A stretch of DNA of 64,000 nucleotides. Source: Thuidium tamariscinum. Taxonomy: Eukaryota; Streptophyta; Bryopsida; Hypnales; Thuidiaceae. The stretch lies in NCBI GenBank assembly GCA_947034885.2, contig OX344757.2, forward strand, positions 124,001 to 188,000. The letters run 5' to 3'. Below the pieces are notes generated by a model. The model was not told the origin of the DNA and did not search any database. It worked only from the letters and a program-made list of their open reading frames with translations. A program made the position numbers and the translations under genes. Positions 46,381 through 58,860 of the stretch are shown here, one piece after another. Numbering within the stretch: position 1 is the stretch's first letter; each line of letters opens with the position of its first letter.

Positions 46381-46829
46381 TCGCTTTCCACGTCAGCGTG
46401 GACAGCCTGCCACGTAGGCAAAAACTTCTTACTTCGCGGTAAAAAAATTTACCCTTGCGCGACAGGATGGGACGGGGTAGCGACAGGTTGTCTTATACGA
46501 CACGCGACGTCGGACGTCCAACACGACGCCGAAACCCAAAAATATGTCTAACAGAACAACCTTGATATGGCTTCAGTGCATAGTGCGGAATTTGCTCTTC
46601 TGAAGTTGTTTGTTCTCTGTGTTTTCAATGAGCACGTATCCATAGGATCAAGGTGGGAGGTTAGGTGTTATAGTGAACATCGATATGTATGTAATGCCTG
46701 TGTGCAACCGAAGTCTGTGATTTGTCCCCGAGAATGTCGGCGGAAATACCGGACCGTGACCTTGTCCTCCGCCGTGTACCAATTACTTTAGATACTTAGG
46801 AATCACTAGAAGTCACTGATGTTAGCTGG

Positions 46830-47675
46830 TATCATCGGCTCGACGATAGTATATGGATTTGCAATTTCCCTTGGTACATCGTAGTTATCGTCGGGTCGCT
46901 GATAATTTTTCTACTATGAATTCACTTCCTGTCGAACTTTATTGTGTTCATTTTGAGTAATTGAACTTAGTTCATCGGGTCATAATCTTGAGAAGATTTT
47001 CAGATATCACTGAAGTTCACTGTCATCTTTATAGTAATGAGTATCCTCGAGTCGAGGATAATTCCTCATCAGATCACACACTGGATTATGCGTTGTTGTC
47101 AACAAATCCTTCATGTTCTTGAGACCATCTTCGGCAGGAAGGTCACTTATGCTTATTTTTTATTTCATGGATGTAACATGTTGTAGTTGAACAAATAATG
47201 AACAGAATTTCTCGATTTGATTCACAAAGTATCATCGAGTCGACAATACTCATTAGTTTGAATTTGAGCACGAATGAAAGTGTTAGTTTTTAAGGTAGGA
47301 AGTCTTTGCAAATGGACAGCAATATTCCAATTTAACTAAGGTGATGAAATGATTTCGTATGTATCCTCGAATCGGTGATAAATGTATTCCTTGTATTGTT
47401 AATGTGGACGCAGAGAGATCGTACACCACTTTTGGTTACGGACTTGGTGATATCCGCAGTGCTTGTTTTATCATCGACTCGGTGATAACTATTTTCTTTT
47501 TGGTGATGAAGTCCTCTTCACATACGATAGAAATAATGTGACCTCTTGAATGTTCTGAGAGTGGAGTATGCTGATTGAGCGGACATCCTTTCATTCGTGA
47601 AATTTTCCTGATCGATACATGTTCTTGGATTCCTTTGATTTAGCGGATGTACTACTTATCGTTGAATCGGTGATA
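46830..47675 (+). repeat. Leader dyads of locus C
   Basis: Seven 19-21 bp dyads of plan TATCNTCGANTCGNNGATA lie at 46,830-46,848, 46,885-46,905, 47,042-47,060, 47,230-47,248, 47,362-47,380, 47,468-47,488 and 47,656-47,675. A truncated one is near 46,972. They stop about 30 bp before the likely acceptor that opens the coding region of C, as in loci A and B. Confidence 0.85.
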
Positions 47676-47708
47676 TGTCTTCTGATTATTTTACTTGCAA
47701 TTGACAGA

Positions 47709-50579
47709 ATAGATTTTCATGGACCTGAGGAATTTGAAAATCCAGTGCCTACTCTACCTGACGATGTTCAAATGTGCGAGGGGATTCCTTGTGCAAAATG
47801 GGTCTCACAGTCTGTTACTCTCCAAAACGATGACGGGGTGGATGTTGCTAGAGGAATCTGTCAAAACGTTGATCCCGGTCTGGTTGTAGACCACGATGGA
47901 AAGTCTCTCGGTGATGACCGAGTTGCCATTCAAATTGCGGAGTCTTTGAACGAGGAGTTCTTTTCTTCTGGGAACATGTGGTCACTATAGTCTTGGCATA
48001 TTAAGAGAGTGTTTCTTTACGATGGTGGTCGTCTGTATGATCATGATCAGACACACATATACAACATGGCCATGAACCCCTCTAGCAGAAGAGCTCGTAA
48101 GGGGGTTCAATCATATGAAACAACTCGCGAAAGAGTTGATCCTCAAATCCCTCCCAAGAAAGAACTTCTCTTGACTATGGAATCAATCACCGCAGTTTCA
48201 ACAAAAAATTGTTGTGAGAAGAATTGTGTGCAACCTTTTCCGCGTGCACAAATTCAGGCAATACGAACTGAAATGTATGGAGGAAATGACTTCAAGGCTC
48301 GTAACAAAACTCTTCTAGAGGTGCATAGACAGATCCACAAAGACGATAAAGGCAAGGAGTGGATAACTTTGAAAGGTAGAGAGGTGTGTCCTACTGCTTA
48401 GTGGATAATTCATGGGATTGCAAAATGTACATTCTACAGGTACAAAGAAAAAGCTAGAAGTAGAGAGGAAGCAGAGGTTCATGGAAATGTGGGAACCAAA
48501 AAGCCTCGCATGCATACAATTCAAGCTACTGCTACACTTCGAACTCTTATTGAGTCAGATGCTAATCAAATGCCACACAAGACTAGGACACTTGAGTCGG
48601 GCGAGAAAGTCACGGCAATGGTTCTACCATCCTCATTTCGTTGGAGTGAGCAATTAGAAGAAATCAATTCTTCCAATGCAATGCTTGATTTGCCCCCAAT
48701 ATCTTCAAGCGGTTTGAGCAACATTCGTCGTGCTTCTTTTCCAGGATATGCTCCAAAGGCTCGTGGAGATACTTTTTCTAGATGTGGCGTTTGTGATACC
48801 TACAAGCAACTAAGGAAAGCTTGTATTGGTGCTGAGTCAAAATTGAAGTGGACCAATCTTTACAAGACCCATAATGAAGGGCAAGAGTCTCATAGAGAGT
48901 ATTATTACTCTAATCATCGCACTTCTGTACTAGAACCTGAGAAGATGTTGTGCATCATTCACGATAAGATGGATCATTCGAAGACAGCTTCTCCGCACTT
49001 CTCTCACAAGACAAAAGTAACTGAATCCTTCATGAAAATGCCTATAGCAGTTACAAGTATGATTGCTCATGGTCATGGCGACGTGCGATATGCACACTTC
49101 GGATTGAGCATTTACCCAACAGATTCAAATCATACCATTGGATCAATTGCGAGGTTGTTGCGTGATTTGGAAGGAGCGCCAAAGAATTCATCGCGCAAGT
49201 TATTTTCTATAGAGAGGGACCAATCGACATTGACAAAGGCAATGTTGAATGGAGCAGAAACTTGCTTGGATTCCCTTCTTCCACCTCTACAGGAGCCACT
49301 TCCGGCTAAACCTCTTCCACCAATGCTAATATTGCAATTAGACAATGCTTCAGGGGACAACAAGAATCGATATGTTTTTGCTCTTTGCTCTTTGCTTGTG
49401 TGCAAAGGCATTTTTCGTGAGGTTTATATCAATTTCCTCATTGTAGGACACACTCACAAAGACATTGATGCTCTTTTTGGTCGTTGGAGCTTGAGGTTGA
49501 AGACAAGTAGCTATCCAACACTTCCAAGGCTCATGAAATCCTTTATGGATTGTGAAACGCACCCAGTGATTCTTCATTTCATTGAGGAAGTTCCTGACTT
49601 CAAAACATTTATTCAGGGGTATTTGGGCACTGGAGGGGATTTTCTAGGTGGGCATTCGAAAGCCCAACAATTCAAATTTTTCATGGATTCAAATGGATGG
49701 CCTTTGATGGAGTATAAAAATTTGTATAACGATCCAAAGTGGTTGCCGGAGGATGGCAAAGGAATTAGGTTGTGGTCCGAGACTGAAGATGGACTTCCTA
49801 TAGTGCCGAGTGGCAATCCTCGACCTCTTGCTCCAGAGAAGATGAAGGACTTTGAATACATAAAGAAGGGATTGAATGGTTTTGTTGCGCATTGGAAGAA
49901 AATGGCAAATGATGATTACACAGGAGAGTTCAGGCGGAAGAATGGTACCTTAGAAGATTATTGGAAGGCTGTTCGAGCAGCTCTTGATGCACCTCTTCAA
50001 GTGCGTGAAGCATTACTTGATGGATTTTGGCCGGCTTCCTAGATTGCTCCGGATGAGACAGATCGAATGCAAAGAGATGGCACATTGCATGAGGAAGATG
50101 CAGAAGATGTGCCGTTTGTTGGACGTAGACGTGATTGTCCACGTCCTTCATTCCGTGTTAATGTTGATACGCATGAAGGTTCTTTTATTGCAGTGCGTCC
50201 TGCTAATGGTGATCCTAAACCATTTTGGCTTGCTAGGGCCATTACGGCTCCAAGTCCAGATTCAGGGCATATGCATATGATCCGAATTCAATATTGGACG
50301 CCTGCCTCAAATCGGCACATTAATATGGATACATATGAAGGATGGGACACAAAACAAGGAAATGTGTGGCGTGAAGACACCGTGATTAAGCCAACATAGT
50401 CTAGTACGGGCTGTATCCTAACGGCTTGGAAGCCTCGTTTTCGAGAGAACACCAAAAAACCTAAAGTATCGATTCCAAATTTACAGATTGGCATCATTAA
50501 GGCATCATTGGCGGCCTTTGCAATTGATGAGCGCAACGATGAGCGCAACGATGAGGAGAATGAGTCAATGGAAGAATGA
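47709..50579 (+). CDS. Locus C: DUF7869-type protein with four TAGs
   Basis: After a good acceptor (TTGCAATTGACAG) one frame stays open for about 957 codons to TGA at 50,577, except for TAG at 47,988, 48,399, 50,040 and 50,397. There is no frameshift and no TAA or TGA inside. The protein has VCPTA/WIIHGIAKCTFYRY around the second TAG, a Cys pair (RCGVCDTYKQLRKAC, nt about 48,780), LQLDNASGDNKNRY (nt about 49,332) and FLIVGHTHKDIDALFGRW (nt about 49,440). The last two are hallmarks, as I recall them, of the plant and animal DUF7869 family, often seen in mobile-element contexts and perhaps a divergent nuclease or transposase; no activity is proven. Conserved-looking sequence continues after each TAG, so these look like recent interruptions or recoded positions. 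The upstream start is unknown because of a leader intron. Confidence 0.75.
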
Positions 50580-53056
50580 ATATTTCATAGTTGTAGTAGT
50601 AGGTTTGAGTTGTTGTATTCCAAATACTAGATTATTTTTCCTATTGTAGTTACAAGTTATGAGAATGATATTTGCATAATTACATATGTAGTACAAGATA
50701 TGAATATGTCTTCTGTCTCACTGTAGTGGCTATGTATTAAATTATGATTTCTATTAATAGTACATACATATTTTCTACCTTTGCATCTCAAAATTGTATG
50801 TGCAAAAGATTTCTTATAATTATGAAGAATATGTGACAAGTTTAAGGAGTGAAAGTGTGATATCATCAAACTTCACATGTGTGTTGTAAAAAGTAGAAGT
50901 GTCTAATAAAAACCACATCGAGCTTGAAAATGTTTTGAGCTACTTTGTTTACTTTTAATAAATGATGAAAAGAAGAAATATAGATGTTCATAGTGGATAT
51001 TTACCACTTGTAGAAATAAAAGAATTTTAATAAAGAATAATTTTTGGCATTCTTAAGTCTCAATTTAATGAGCAGTCTCAATTTAATGAAAGCTTTTTAG
51101 GCCTTAAAATAGAAAGTTGTTAAAATGAGACTACAGTTTGTCTCATTTTAACGAATAAGGCCTTAAATGCACTAATCCCAATGGTCATGTTGTTCTAATA
51201 AGCAAGATAAACCATATGGATTTTCTTTTGGAAAAATTGTAAGAACTGCATTTAGAAATGTTTATTATTATTATTCCAAAAAGATGATCAAACTACCAAA
51301 AAAACAAGATTGTCTACAACTTTCTCATAACAAATTCAAATGGAATGAATTAAAGATTTTTGCATAGAACATAATACAATGTATGAGAAGAAGTTTTTAT
51401 TTTTGAAAGAAAATCAAATAAATTTTTTTTTATAGATTGCCTTTTTTCCCTTGTTTTGAATTTATTTAGGCATAATTTTTGTTCCTAGGTTTCAATTGAA
51501 ATAAAATTTGCATCCTCAATGAAGCAAATTAATTTTTCTATCATCCAAAATATTTCAAAAAATCAGGACAAAAAATGAGCCCACATGTACTTGCCCAAAA
51601 TTCCATTTGTCCTCCAAAAGAGCAATAGTCCTTTGAGGGTTAAAATGACCATTTCTAGACTTAAGAATGTAAGAAGTCACTTATTTTGGGGTTCATTCTC
51701 TAAAGAATAAAATTAGGCCTAAAGTGGTATATCCAAATTAAGAAGAAGATTGACTATTGAATTAACAGAAAAATTGAAAGCATAGGTGGTCTAAAGGTAA
51801 ATAGTCAAAGAGTCATTGGATAAAGAATTTTGGCCAGTGAGGTGGAGGCTTTTGTTTTTCTACCTCTTTATGGTTTGTATCTAGTGAAAACCATTAAAAT
51901 ACACATTGTACTTGAATATGAGGTGTTTTCCATTTTTTTTCCCTTATGGTGATTCTTTTCTTGTGTTTCTTCACCTATTATGTTTGACCTTGATTTTTTA
52001 CTTCAAATTTGTGGCAAATCAAGTTCCATTTATCTCATAATTTTTCAAATTTTACAATGAAGGGTTCACTATTGTAAGACCATTTTCTCTCTCATTTGTA
52101 GTCTTGAAAATATAATACTTGTTTAATTTTCATACATATGGAACTTAGGTACCTTGAGAATGAGCCTAAAATGCCAACTTTCTAGAATGTTATGTGTCCA
52201 AAAGAGCCCATCAAAGTACAATTTTTTAAATAACCTTCATTTTATAATATAATCTTGCAATCTATTAATTGGATTGAAACCAAAATTTGTACGGACAATA
52301 AAGACTTGTTTTTTCTACAAGATCCTATGGTTAATTATATCTATATATTTCATTGTCTTTTGAGCTTCAATTTTTTGTAACATAGTAAGAGTTGGGTTGC
52401 AAGGGCATACTTGTGGTGTCCATTGGAAGTGTGTTCTACATTTTCGCTTTCTCAATTTTCTCATAATGAAGCTCATGATTATTGTAAGCTAGCTTGTGTC
52501 TACTTTGTATTCTTAGCTCACCTACACTATTGATTGTATTTTTCTTACAAATTTGTGACAGGGTGATGAGTGCATTTTTTACAGTTTAAGGTCCTAGAAT
52601 TCCATTGTAAGTTCAACCTCTATGACATTCTTTTACTTTAGATTGAAAATTTATGAGTTTGGGACCGAAACCTATTGAAACTTCAACTATTTGGATTTAA
52701 ATTCTACAACATTCTTTTACTTTAGATTGAAACTTCGTGAGTTTTGGGATCAAAACCTACCAAAACCTTATCCAAACTCTAACATTTTTTTATTTTAGAC
52801 AAATCAAAGCAAAAACAAATATGTACAATGAAAATTTGATAATTGAGATTTGCAAGCAACAATAGTGACAATTAGAAACCAAATATCCTAACTTGATGTA
52901 AGGATGAATAAAATTGAGGAGACCTTAACAATTACAAGTGTGTGGTGTTTGAAAGCATGAAGAAATTAATGTAGTTACGTACACCTATGATACCATGTAC
53001 TTCCAAACCTAATAGCCATTGCAACTAGGTCAAGAACATCATCTCGTACAACCAAC
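50580..53056. other. AT-rich intergenic DNA, nothing seen
   Basis: The 3' end of C must lie early in this stretch. Beyond it I see only AT-rich sequence with short repeated words (TCTCAATTTAATGA twice near 51,060; ACATTCTTTTACTTTAGATTGAAA twice near 52,630 and 52,710). Confidence 0.45.
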
Positions 53057-53805
53057 ACTAGAAGAAAAGCCTGAAATTTTGTATTTGTTTCAACACAACG
53101 CATCAAGTGAGTTATGTTGAAACAAACACAAAAAAGGCAGTGAAAAACTGCAAAAACGCAGAAAACCCGGGTATGCAACTCCCATATTATAAGGCCTTGA
53201 TTATAATCACTTTTAATGCATTTTAATCTATTCTCAAAGTATATAATTTGTTCTAATGTAGGAAATTCTTGTAGCCCTTTTAACAAGGAATCCAAAAATG
53301 TAATTATATATGTAAAATGAATATTTTTGAAGACAATAATAGCATTAAAAACCTAATTATATGAGTTTTTTTAATACATGTATCATAGGCCAAGCTACCC
53401 AACTTTTGGGGCTTTTTAATAAAAATTTAATTTTAATTGGAGAGAACTTTTTGTATGGATTTTTAAAAACTATGCATAGGTGTTTTAATTCTTCATATAT
53501 ATTGTGAATTTTTTTTCTAGAATGTATGTGATGAAATATTTTCTACATATAATTTTCTTTTAATTTGGCCTTCACCTAACTTTTTGGTCTTTTTAATTTC
53601 ATATAATTTTAACAAAAGCCATCCTCTAAGCCATTTTAATGCCGATGACCCCTGTATATAATACAAGAGTTGCGTACCCGGGGCAGAAAAATGCATTTTT
53701 CTGCGTTTTCGCAGTTGTTCACTGCCTTTTTTGTGTTTGTTTCAACACAACTCACTTGACGCGTTGTGTTGAAACAAACACAAAATTTCAGGCTTTTCTT
53801 CTAGT
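53057..53805. mobile_element. Foldback-ended element (ACTAGAAGAAA ends)
   Basis: Terminal inverted repeats of about 150 bp start ACTAGAAGAAAAGCCTGAAA. Each contains its own palindrome (TTGTTTCAACACAAC ... GTTGTGTTGAAACAAA) and a CGCAGAAAA/TTTTCTGCG segment. About 450 bp of AT-rich DNA lies between them. No protein. The element resembles a nonautonomous DNA transposon. No clear target duplication seen. Confidence 0.75.
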
Positions 53806-56111
53806 GCAAGTTGAGAATACAAAGTATGGTAGCCAGTCAAATAGAGTGGCTAAGTAACTTCTCCAAATATCACAAAAAAGTTGACATTTTGATTGGAGTT
53901 TGAAAACTCTAAATGGCTTTCAAATTCTATTCTTTATCTCTACTTTTGTTGGAAAAGATCCCCCCAAACTAGGGAAGACTCTATGAATAACTTTATTGTA
54001 CATGCAAACTTTGTGAGTTTTCACCCTTTAGCACTTTAACATTCAAAAATAGGACAACAAATAGAAATGACTATAGATAAAAGATTGATATATGATGTGA
54101 AGAAATAAGAAATTAAGATATTTCATTCACAATTTTTTTTCTCAGTTGAGATATAGATTTTGCATTCATTAGTCATGATGGCAAGAGTATTAGGCAATTG
54201 GAAGAAAAAAATGTGTACAATAGTGAGATATGCTTAGTTTTGGAGGAACTTTGGATGTTACTAGGTAAAAGGAAGTATTGAAATGAGTTTTGAATAGAAA
54301 ATTATAGTGGGATAGTATATATTGGGCATCGGATTTTGGCTTTGTTTTTCATTAAGAAAATTAGGGTATGTGGAAAAAAAGTGGGTTGAAGAAAACATTT
54401 AACATTCTCTAGGAAAATATAAAGATTTATGAAAATGTGTCACAATCAAAAACAATATATATATTGTTCTCATATAATTGAGTTGAAATGGTGGTTGAGT
54501 AGTTGAGCCTTAGAACAATGGTAGTAGACATATCTGTAGACAACATGGGTTGATCCTTCATTGCAAACCACTCAATTTTTAGTTAGTTCATTAATGTATA
54601 AAGACTATATCAATTGCAATTACAAGGCAAGGCAACAAAGGAATTCAAAATAGCCATCTCATTGTTATTGAAAAAAACTTGAAATTGGCACATTAGAAGG
54701 ACAATAATTATGACTTGAACTTCCAATAATTTACCAATTGAACTTTTGAGTATGAAAGTTTGACAAATTGTAAGAGGAAACTTAAGAATCTAATCTAATG
54801 ATTTTATAAAAGATAGACAAATGTGCAAAATGGTGTACACATAAAAGATGAGTTTATCAAACATTATTGATACGTGCTCCTGAACCTTGTGTTGTAAACT
54901 TCTTGTTGATACATGTCCTTAATTTTATAGTATACAATAATATATAAGCATCTTAGAGAATGCAATAGTAGTTGCTACAATATGTCTTTTTACTATAGTA
55001 GTAGAATTTGAATAGCCACCTTAAGATTAATGGATACATATCATGAAGACAAAGAGAATGATACCTAAGAAGTTCACATGTAGTTTTAGAATGGTACAAT
55101 TATATTTCATTTAAATTTGATAAAACTAATGAAAATTGATTTTTTGGGGTTATAGAGTGTTCTTTTTATAAACTCCAAGAAGTTAAAAAAAAAGACCTCC
55201 AACATTGAAGGGTCACATGATTTAAATTTTTTTTCAAAATTATCATTGACTTTCAAGGTGTCTTAGATCCTAATTTTGTAAGTGTGCCTTTCCACCTCAA
55301 CACTTGTGCATCCATTCAAATGTAGAAACTATGCCCTCACGCTTCAACAACCACCTACATTCCGGAAGAAGCCACGAGTGTGTCTCCTACCTCCTTTGAA
55401 CACCTGCCAAAAAAATCAAAACAATAGCATTTCCTCCCTCACCGAACACCTATGAGAAAGCTCACAACATTGAACCTCAAAAGTGGGGTTCAAATTATTT
55501 TAGGGCCATTTCGATGCGAAGAAAAGTTTCATACTCACTTCTGTTCTTGGTATGTTGACTCTGAATGACTTTTTGTACAAAACCTGCTTTTTCAGAAAAC
55601 TGGTGGATTTAAACCCAGTTTAGCCTACTCTACGAATAACTCTAATATTGAAGAGAAATTTTTTGGTGCTTGAAATCAACTTGCAAATAAAGACATGATT
55701 CTCATAGAAAAACACTCATACTAGTGCACCCCAGTGCAAAATTTACAACGATCTCTATATAAATAGAAGGATCCATTGCATGGACATAACCCAAAATATG
55801 GATGATGGGGTGAACATAACGAAGACAAGAATGAAAGCATGACCTTCTGAATATACTATGATAGAACTACTACCGGTACATACGGCATAAAGTAGAGTGT
55901 GAGAAGATAGACAGTGAAGTTGTGTATCGTAAATGTGAATCTCAGAGTTGATACATGACAGATACCAGGCTCAATCATGCAACATCAAGTTTGTTGACCT
56001 ACAATTTCGCACTGACGACCAGTGGAGCAAGCGAGCGTGCATTCTATCATCAATCCCCAGGATGAGAACGTATGCAAATCCAACAACTAGTTGCTCCTTC
56101 TCTGTCTCTTA
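53806..56111. other. AT-rich intergenic DNA, nothing seen
   Basis: No coding frame or repeat is convincing. The last 300 bp are less AT-rich and will include the 3' untranslated region of the TTM3-like gene on the minus strand. Confidence 0.45.
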
Positions 56112-57523
56112 TTAGTCTAATGCACCAATTTTACCTGCCCTGAAGATTCCAAATTTGGAGATAGTGGAATACCGATAGGATATCCCGTTCTTGTCCAAGA
56201 GCTCACTGAGCAGCTGCCGGAACCTCTCGGGGTCTGTGGTCTCACATTCAATCTCATACGTGGTTCCAAAAGCGTAATGCGTTTCATCCAGCTCCAATTT
56301 TACACCCTCCCAATCGTAAACGTTGCGTACATTCCTGAACCCACCGAGGCACACAAAGCTCTCGCACTTGTACTCACAGATGATTTGTTGAAGCAGCTTG
56401 CAGTCGGAAACCACAAGTTGAGAGGCATCTGCGACGCAAGATCTGGCTAGCGCAACGTCGATGTCCTCCTCTACCTGCAGTCGGAATCGAATCGATGAGA
56501 CGTATTGGGTTCGAATGCGTACGCCAGTAATCCCATTGGATCCTTCTCAACTATACCAGAAGCAGTGCAGCGTCGTTCTGTACTGGATATACCACCAAAT
56601 GGCAAACTCATCTGCAGACGATGGTTTCCTGTATGATCGAGTGCAATTGCAAGTGCAAAACCTAACATGTGGTGAGAAACAAGCAGCTGCGCTAAAATGG
56701 CTCTGACCCTGTAGCATTGGCATACATTTTGCATAACGTACCTACTCAAACTAGTCAGGGTAGATAGCTTCCGTTGTCGCAAAGCCTCCTCCCCTTGCGG
56801 TCCCAAGCCGATAGAATCTAGGGTAGGGTCGGCTCAGAGAGGTGACGCCATGCCAAAAAAGAACGAACGCTGGCTTTCCATTGCAGTAGCGGCGTACACG
56901 TGACATATTTGCAATAACCTACTTCCAATGGCAGGACGCTAAACCCGTCATTCGAAGCGGGCCCTGCAGAGACAAATTTTTATCTGCCACGCACAATAAG
57001 ATTTGCAAATTTTGAAGTCATATTTGCAATCAGAGGCTCCAGTTTAGCTAGCGGAGGTGAAGAACATAGGATTAACACACCACAGAATAGAAGGCCGTAT
57101 TATTACAATCACCCTTCGAATGGCGGTTTAGCGTCCTACATTCCAATGATCTGAAATCGATTCGCGAGTAGTTCGGTATCTCAATTAGGGCGACCATTCT
57201 AAGTGAAGGGCAGGACTGACAAAGAGAGGACAGACAACGAAGAGGAAGGAGAAGGGAGGAGAGAGAGAGAGGACACAAACCTCAGAGCCACGGCTAATGC
57301 CGTCGATGATGACAGCCTTGCCCTTGAGTGTGACAACGCAGCGCTGGTCGCCGTTATAGAAGCGCAGGCGAAGCACCATGCGCGCGGAGCTGAGCTGCTG
57401 GGTCGCTCCATCGAAGAACACGTTCTCCTGCAGATAAGTGACCTGGTGCGAGGCTGCCAGCAACCCCGCAACTTTCTGGTGCGCGGCGGCATCGGCCAGG
57501 CGAATCTTCACTTCCACCTCCAT
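56112..57523 (-). CDS. TTM3: TTM3-like CYTH tripolyphosphatase
   Basis: Two exons on the minus strand, 57,523-57,281 and 56,474-56,112, joined in phase 0 (donor GAG/GTTTGT, acceptor CTGCAG), give 201 residues, close to Arabidopsis TTM3. The CYTH signature ExExK is at residues 2-6 (EVEVK). Further tunnel residues follow in VLRLRF, VTLKGK, KLELDE and YEIECET. FVCLGGFRNVRNVYDWEGVKLELDE matches the plant TTM3 pattern. Family knowledge: TTM3 proteins are divalent-metal-dependent enzymes that hydrolyse tripolyphosphate inside a beta-barrel tunnel. In Arabidopsis TTM3 shares a bicistronic transcript with CDC26; I see no CDC26-like frame upstream here. It appears intact and is the one ordinary gene of the window. 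Confidence 0.92.
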
Positions 57524-57744
57524 CGAAGAAAAACCTCGTCCCTCGTCTCTTGACGAATGTAACTGAACACAATGTGCAAATCTGCCCAGCCGGAAGACGG
57601 AGCCACCGTGGATTATTAGCCCTGCAACGATGGTCGGGGAGCCGTGACAAAGCAGCCGACAATTCTCCTATCACCGCGGAGTTCTCGGCGATCCAATCGC
57701 ACTGCCTGCTGAAATGTGAAAACCTTCTGTGAAACGGAGAAAGT

Positions 57745-58140
57745 TTGAAAGGAAAAGTACACAATGAAAACACCCAAAACCGTCCAAACAAGGAATTCAG
57801 CATAATTGGAGGCAGCGTTTTCTGAAAATGATATTTTCCTAATATTAGCAAGTGAAAATCATGAATATTGAAAAAAATTTAGATTTTTTGGACATAGTAT
57901 GTGAATTCTACAAATTTTCAAATTGTTTGCTCTCGAGACCTATGGAACCATCTTGTAGGTGTACCTGAAACTGAACCTTGTGAAAATCATTACTCAGCCA
58001 ACTAGATTTTCCTATGTGTCTTTCAATTGTGTCAACAAATTACAATCACATGTGGCGAACACATTAGAGGAACTCTATTGATGCATTTGGATGAATCTAC
58101 AATCCATTGTAAGAAACAGGTGTGGGAATGGGTGTTTTGC
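57745..58140. repeat. Dispersed repeat, copy 2
   Basis: Aligns along about 380 bp with 1-437, including GAATTCAGCATAATTGGAGG, TAGCAAGTGAAAATCATGAAT, ACATGTGGC, GGAACTCTATT and GGGAATGGGTG. It begins about 220 bp upstream of the TTM3 start codon, so it may form part of that promoter region. Confidence 0.7.
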
Positions 58141-58700
58141 TCGTACCCCATTCCAAACCAAGTAGGAGCAAGAAGCACGACCATTGGTCGGTCATTGGTG
58201 GGCTGATTTAACTATTTCCAACTACGCAAGGGAGGGTAACCAATATAGTTGTTCTGTGATAGGTAGTACAACTCCAGTGCAAGCATACCAAGTTGTCAAG
58301 AGTACAATTATAACTTCGGCCCAAGCTTGTCATCGGGGTCCTATTCGGTGATTGTTTCCTTGGTTGGACATTTACATTTGAAGTTTCATGAGAAATAAAG
58401 ACTAGCACATGTGGGTTGAAGTATGAGTCACAAAGCTATTCTACTCATCTTTTTCAATTGCATTGAGCATGGATTCCATTAGTTAAAATTGATCCACATC
58501 CATGACTTTGTTTAGTAATTCTATTGAAACCTTTGTTTTGATAAGATCTCATTTGTGAAGTTGTCATCACCCTACAATGACAAGATCATCTTTTTGTAAA
58601 TTTTTTTATTAGAACTACAAATTAAGCTTTAGTAAGCCTAGGTTGTTGGCAAGTGCTTCTAGCTAGGATTCCAATTTGCAACTTAAGAAATACTCATGTC

Positions 58701-58860
58701 ATTAGAAGAAATCTGCGTTTCGTTCAGCACAATCTACTAGACTACTTTGTTGGTGAAAACACAAAAATGCGTTTTTCTGTGTTTTTCAACGCAATTTTGT
58801 GTTTGCACCAATATAGTAGTTAAGTAGATTATACTGAACGAAATGCAGATTTCTTCTAGT
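58701..58860. mobile_element. 160 bp foldback element
   Basis: The whole 160 bp folds back: AGAAGAAATCTGCGTTTCGTTCAG at the left pairs with CTGAACGAAATGCAGATTTCTTCT at the right, with further pairing inside. Its terminus (TTAGAAGAAA / TTTCTTCTAGT) resembles that of the 53,057-53,805 element, so both may belong to one MITE group. Confidence 0.8.

Noticed and set aside
47988-50399. General reassignment of UAG to an amino acid in this genome
   Set aside because: The conserved C-terminal module of locus A ends in TAG where B ends in TAA, so TAG works as a stop. Decay or local readthrough is the simpler explanation.
57354-57851. 165-codon minus-strand frame overlapping the TTM3 start, considered as a CDC26-like upstream frame
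   Set aside because: It is out of frame with TTM3 and has no resemblance to CDC26.
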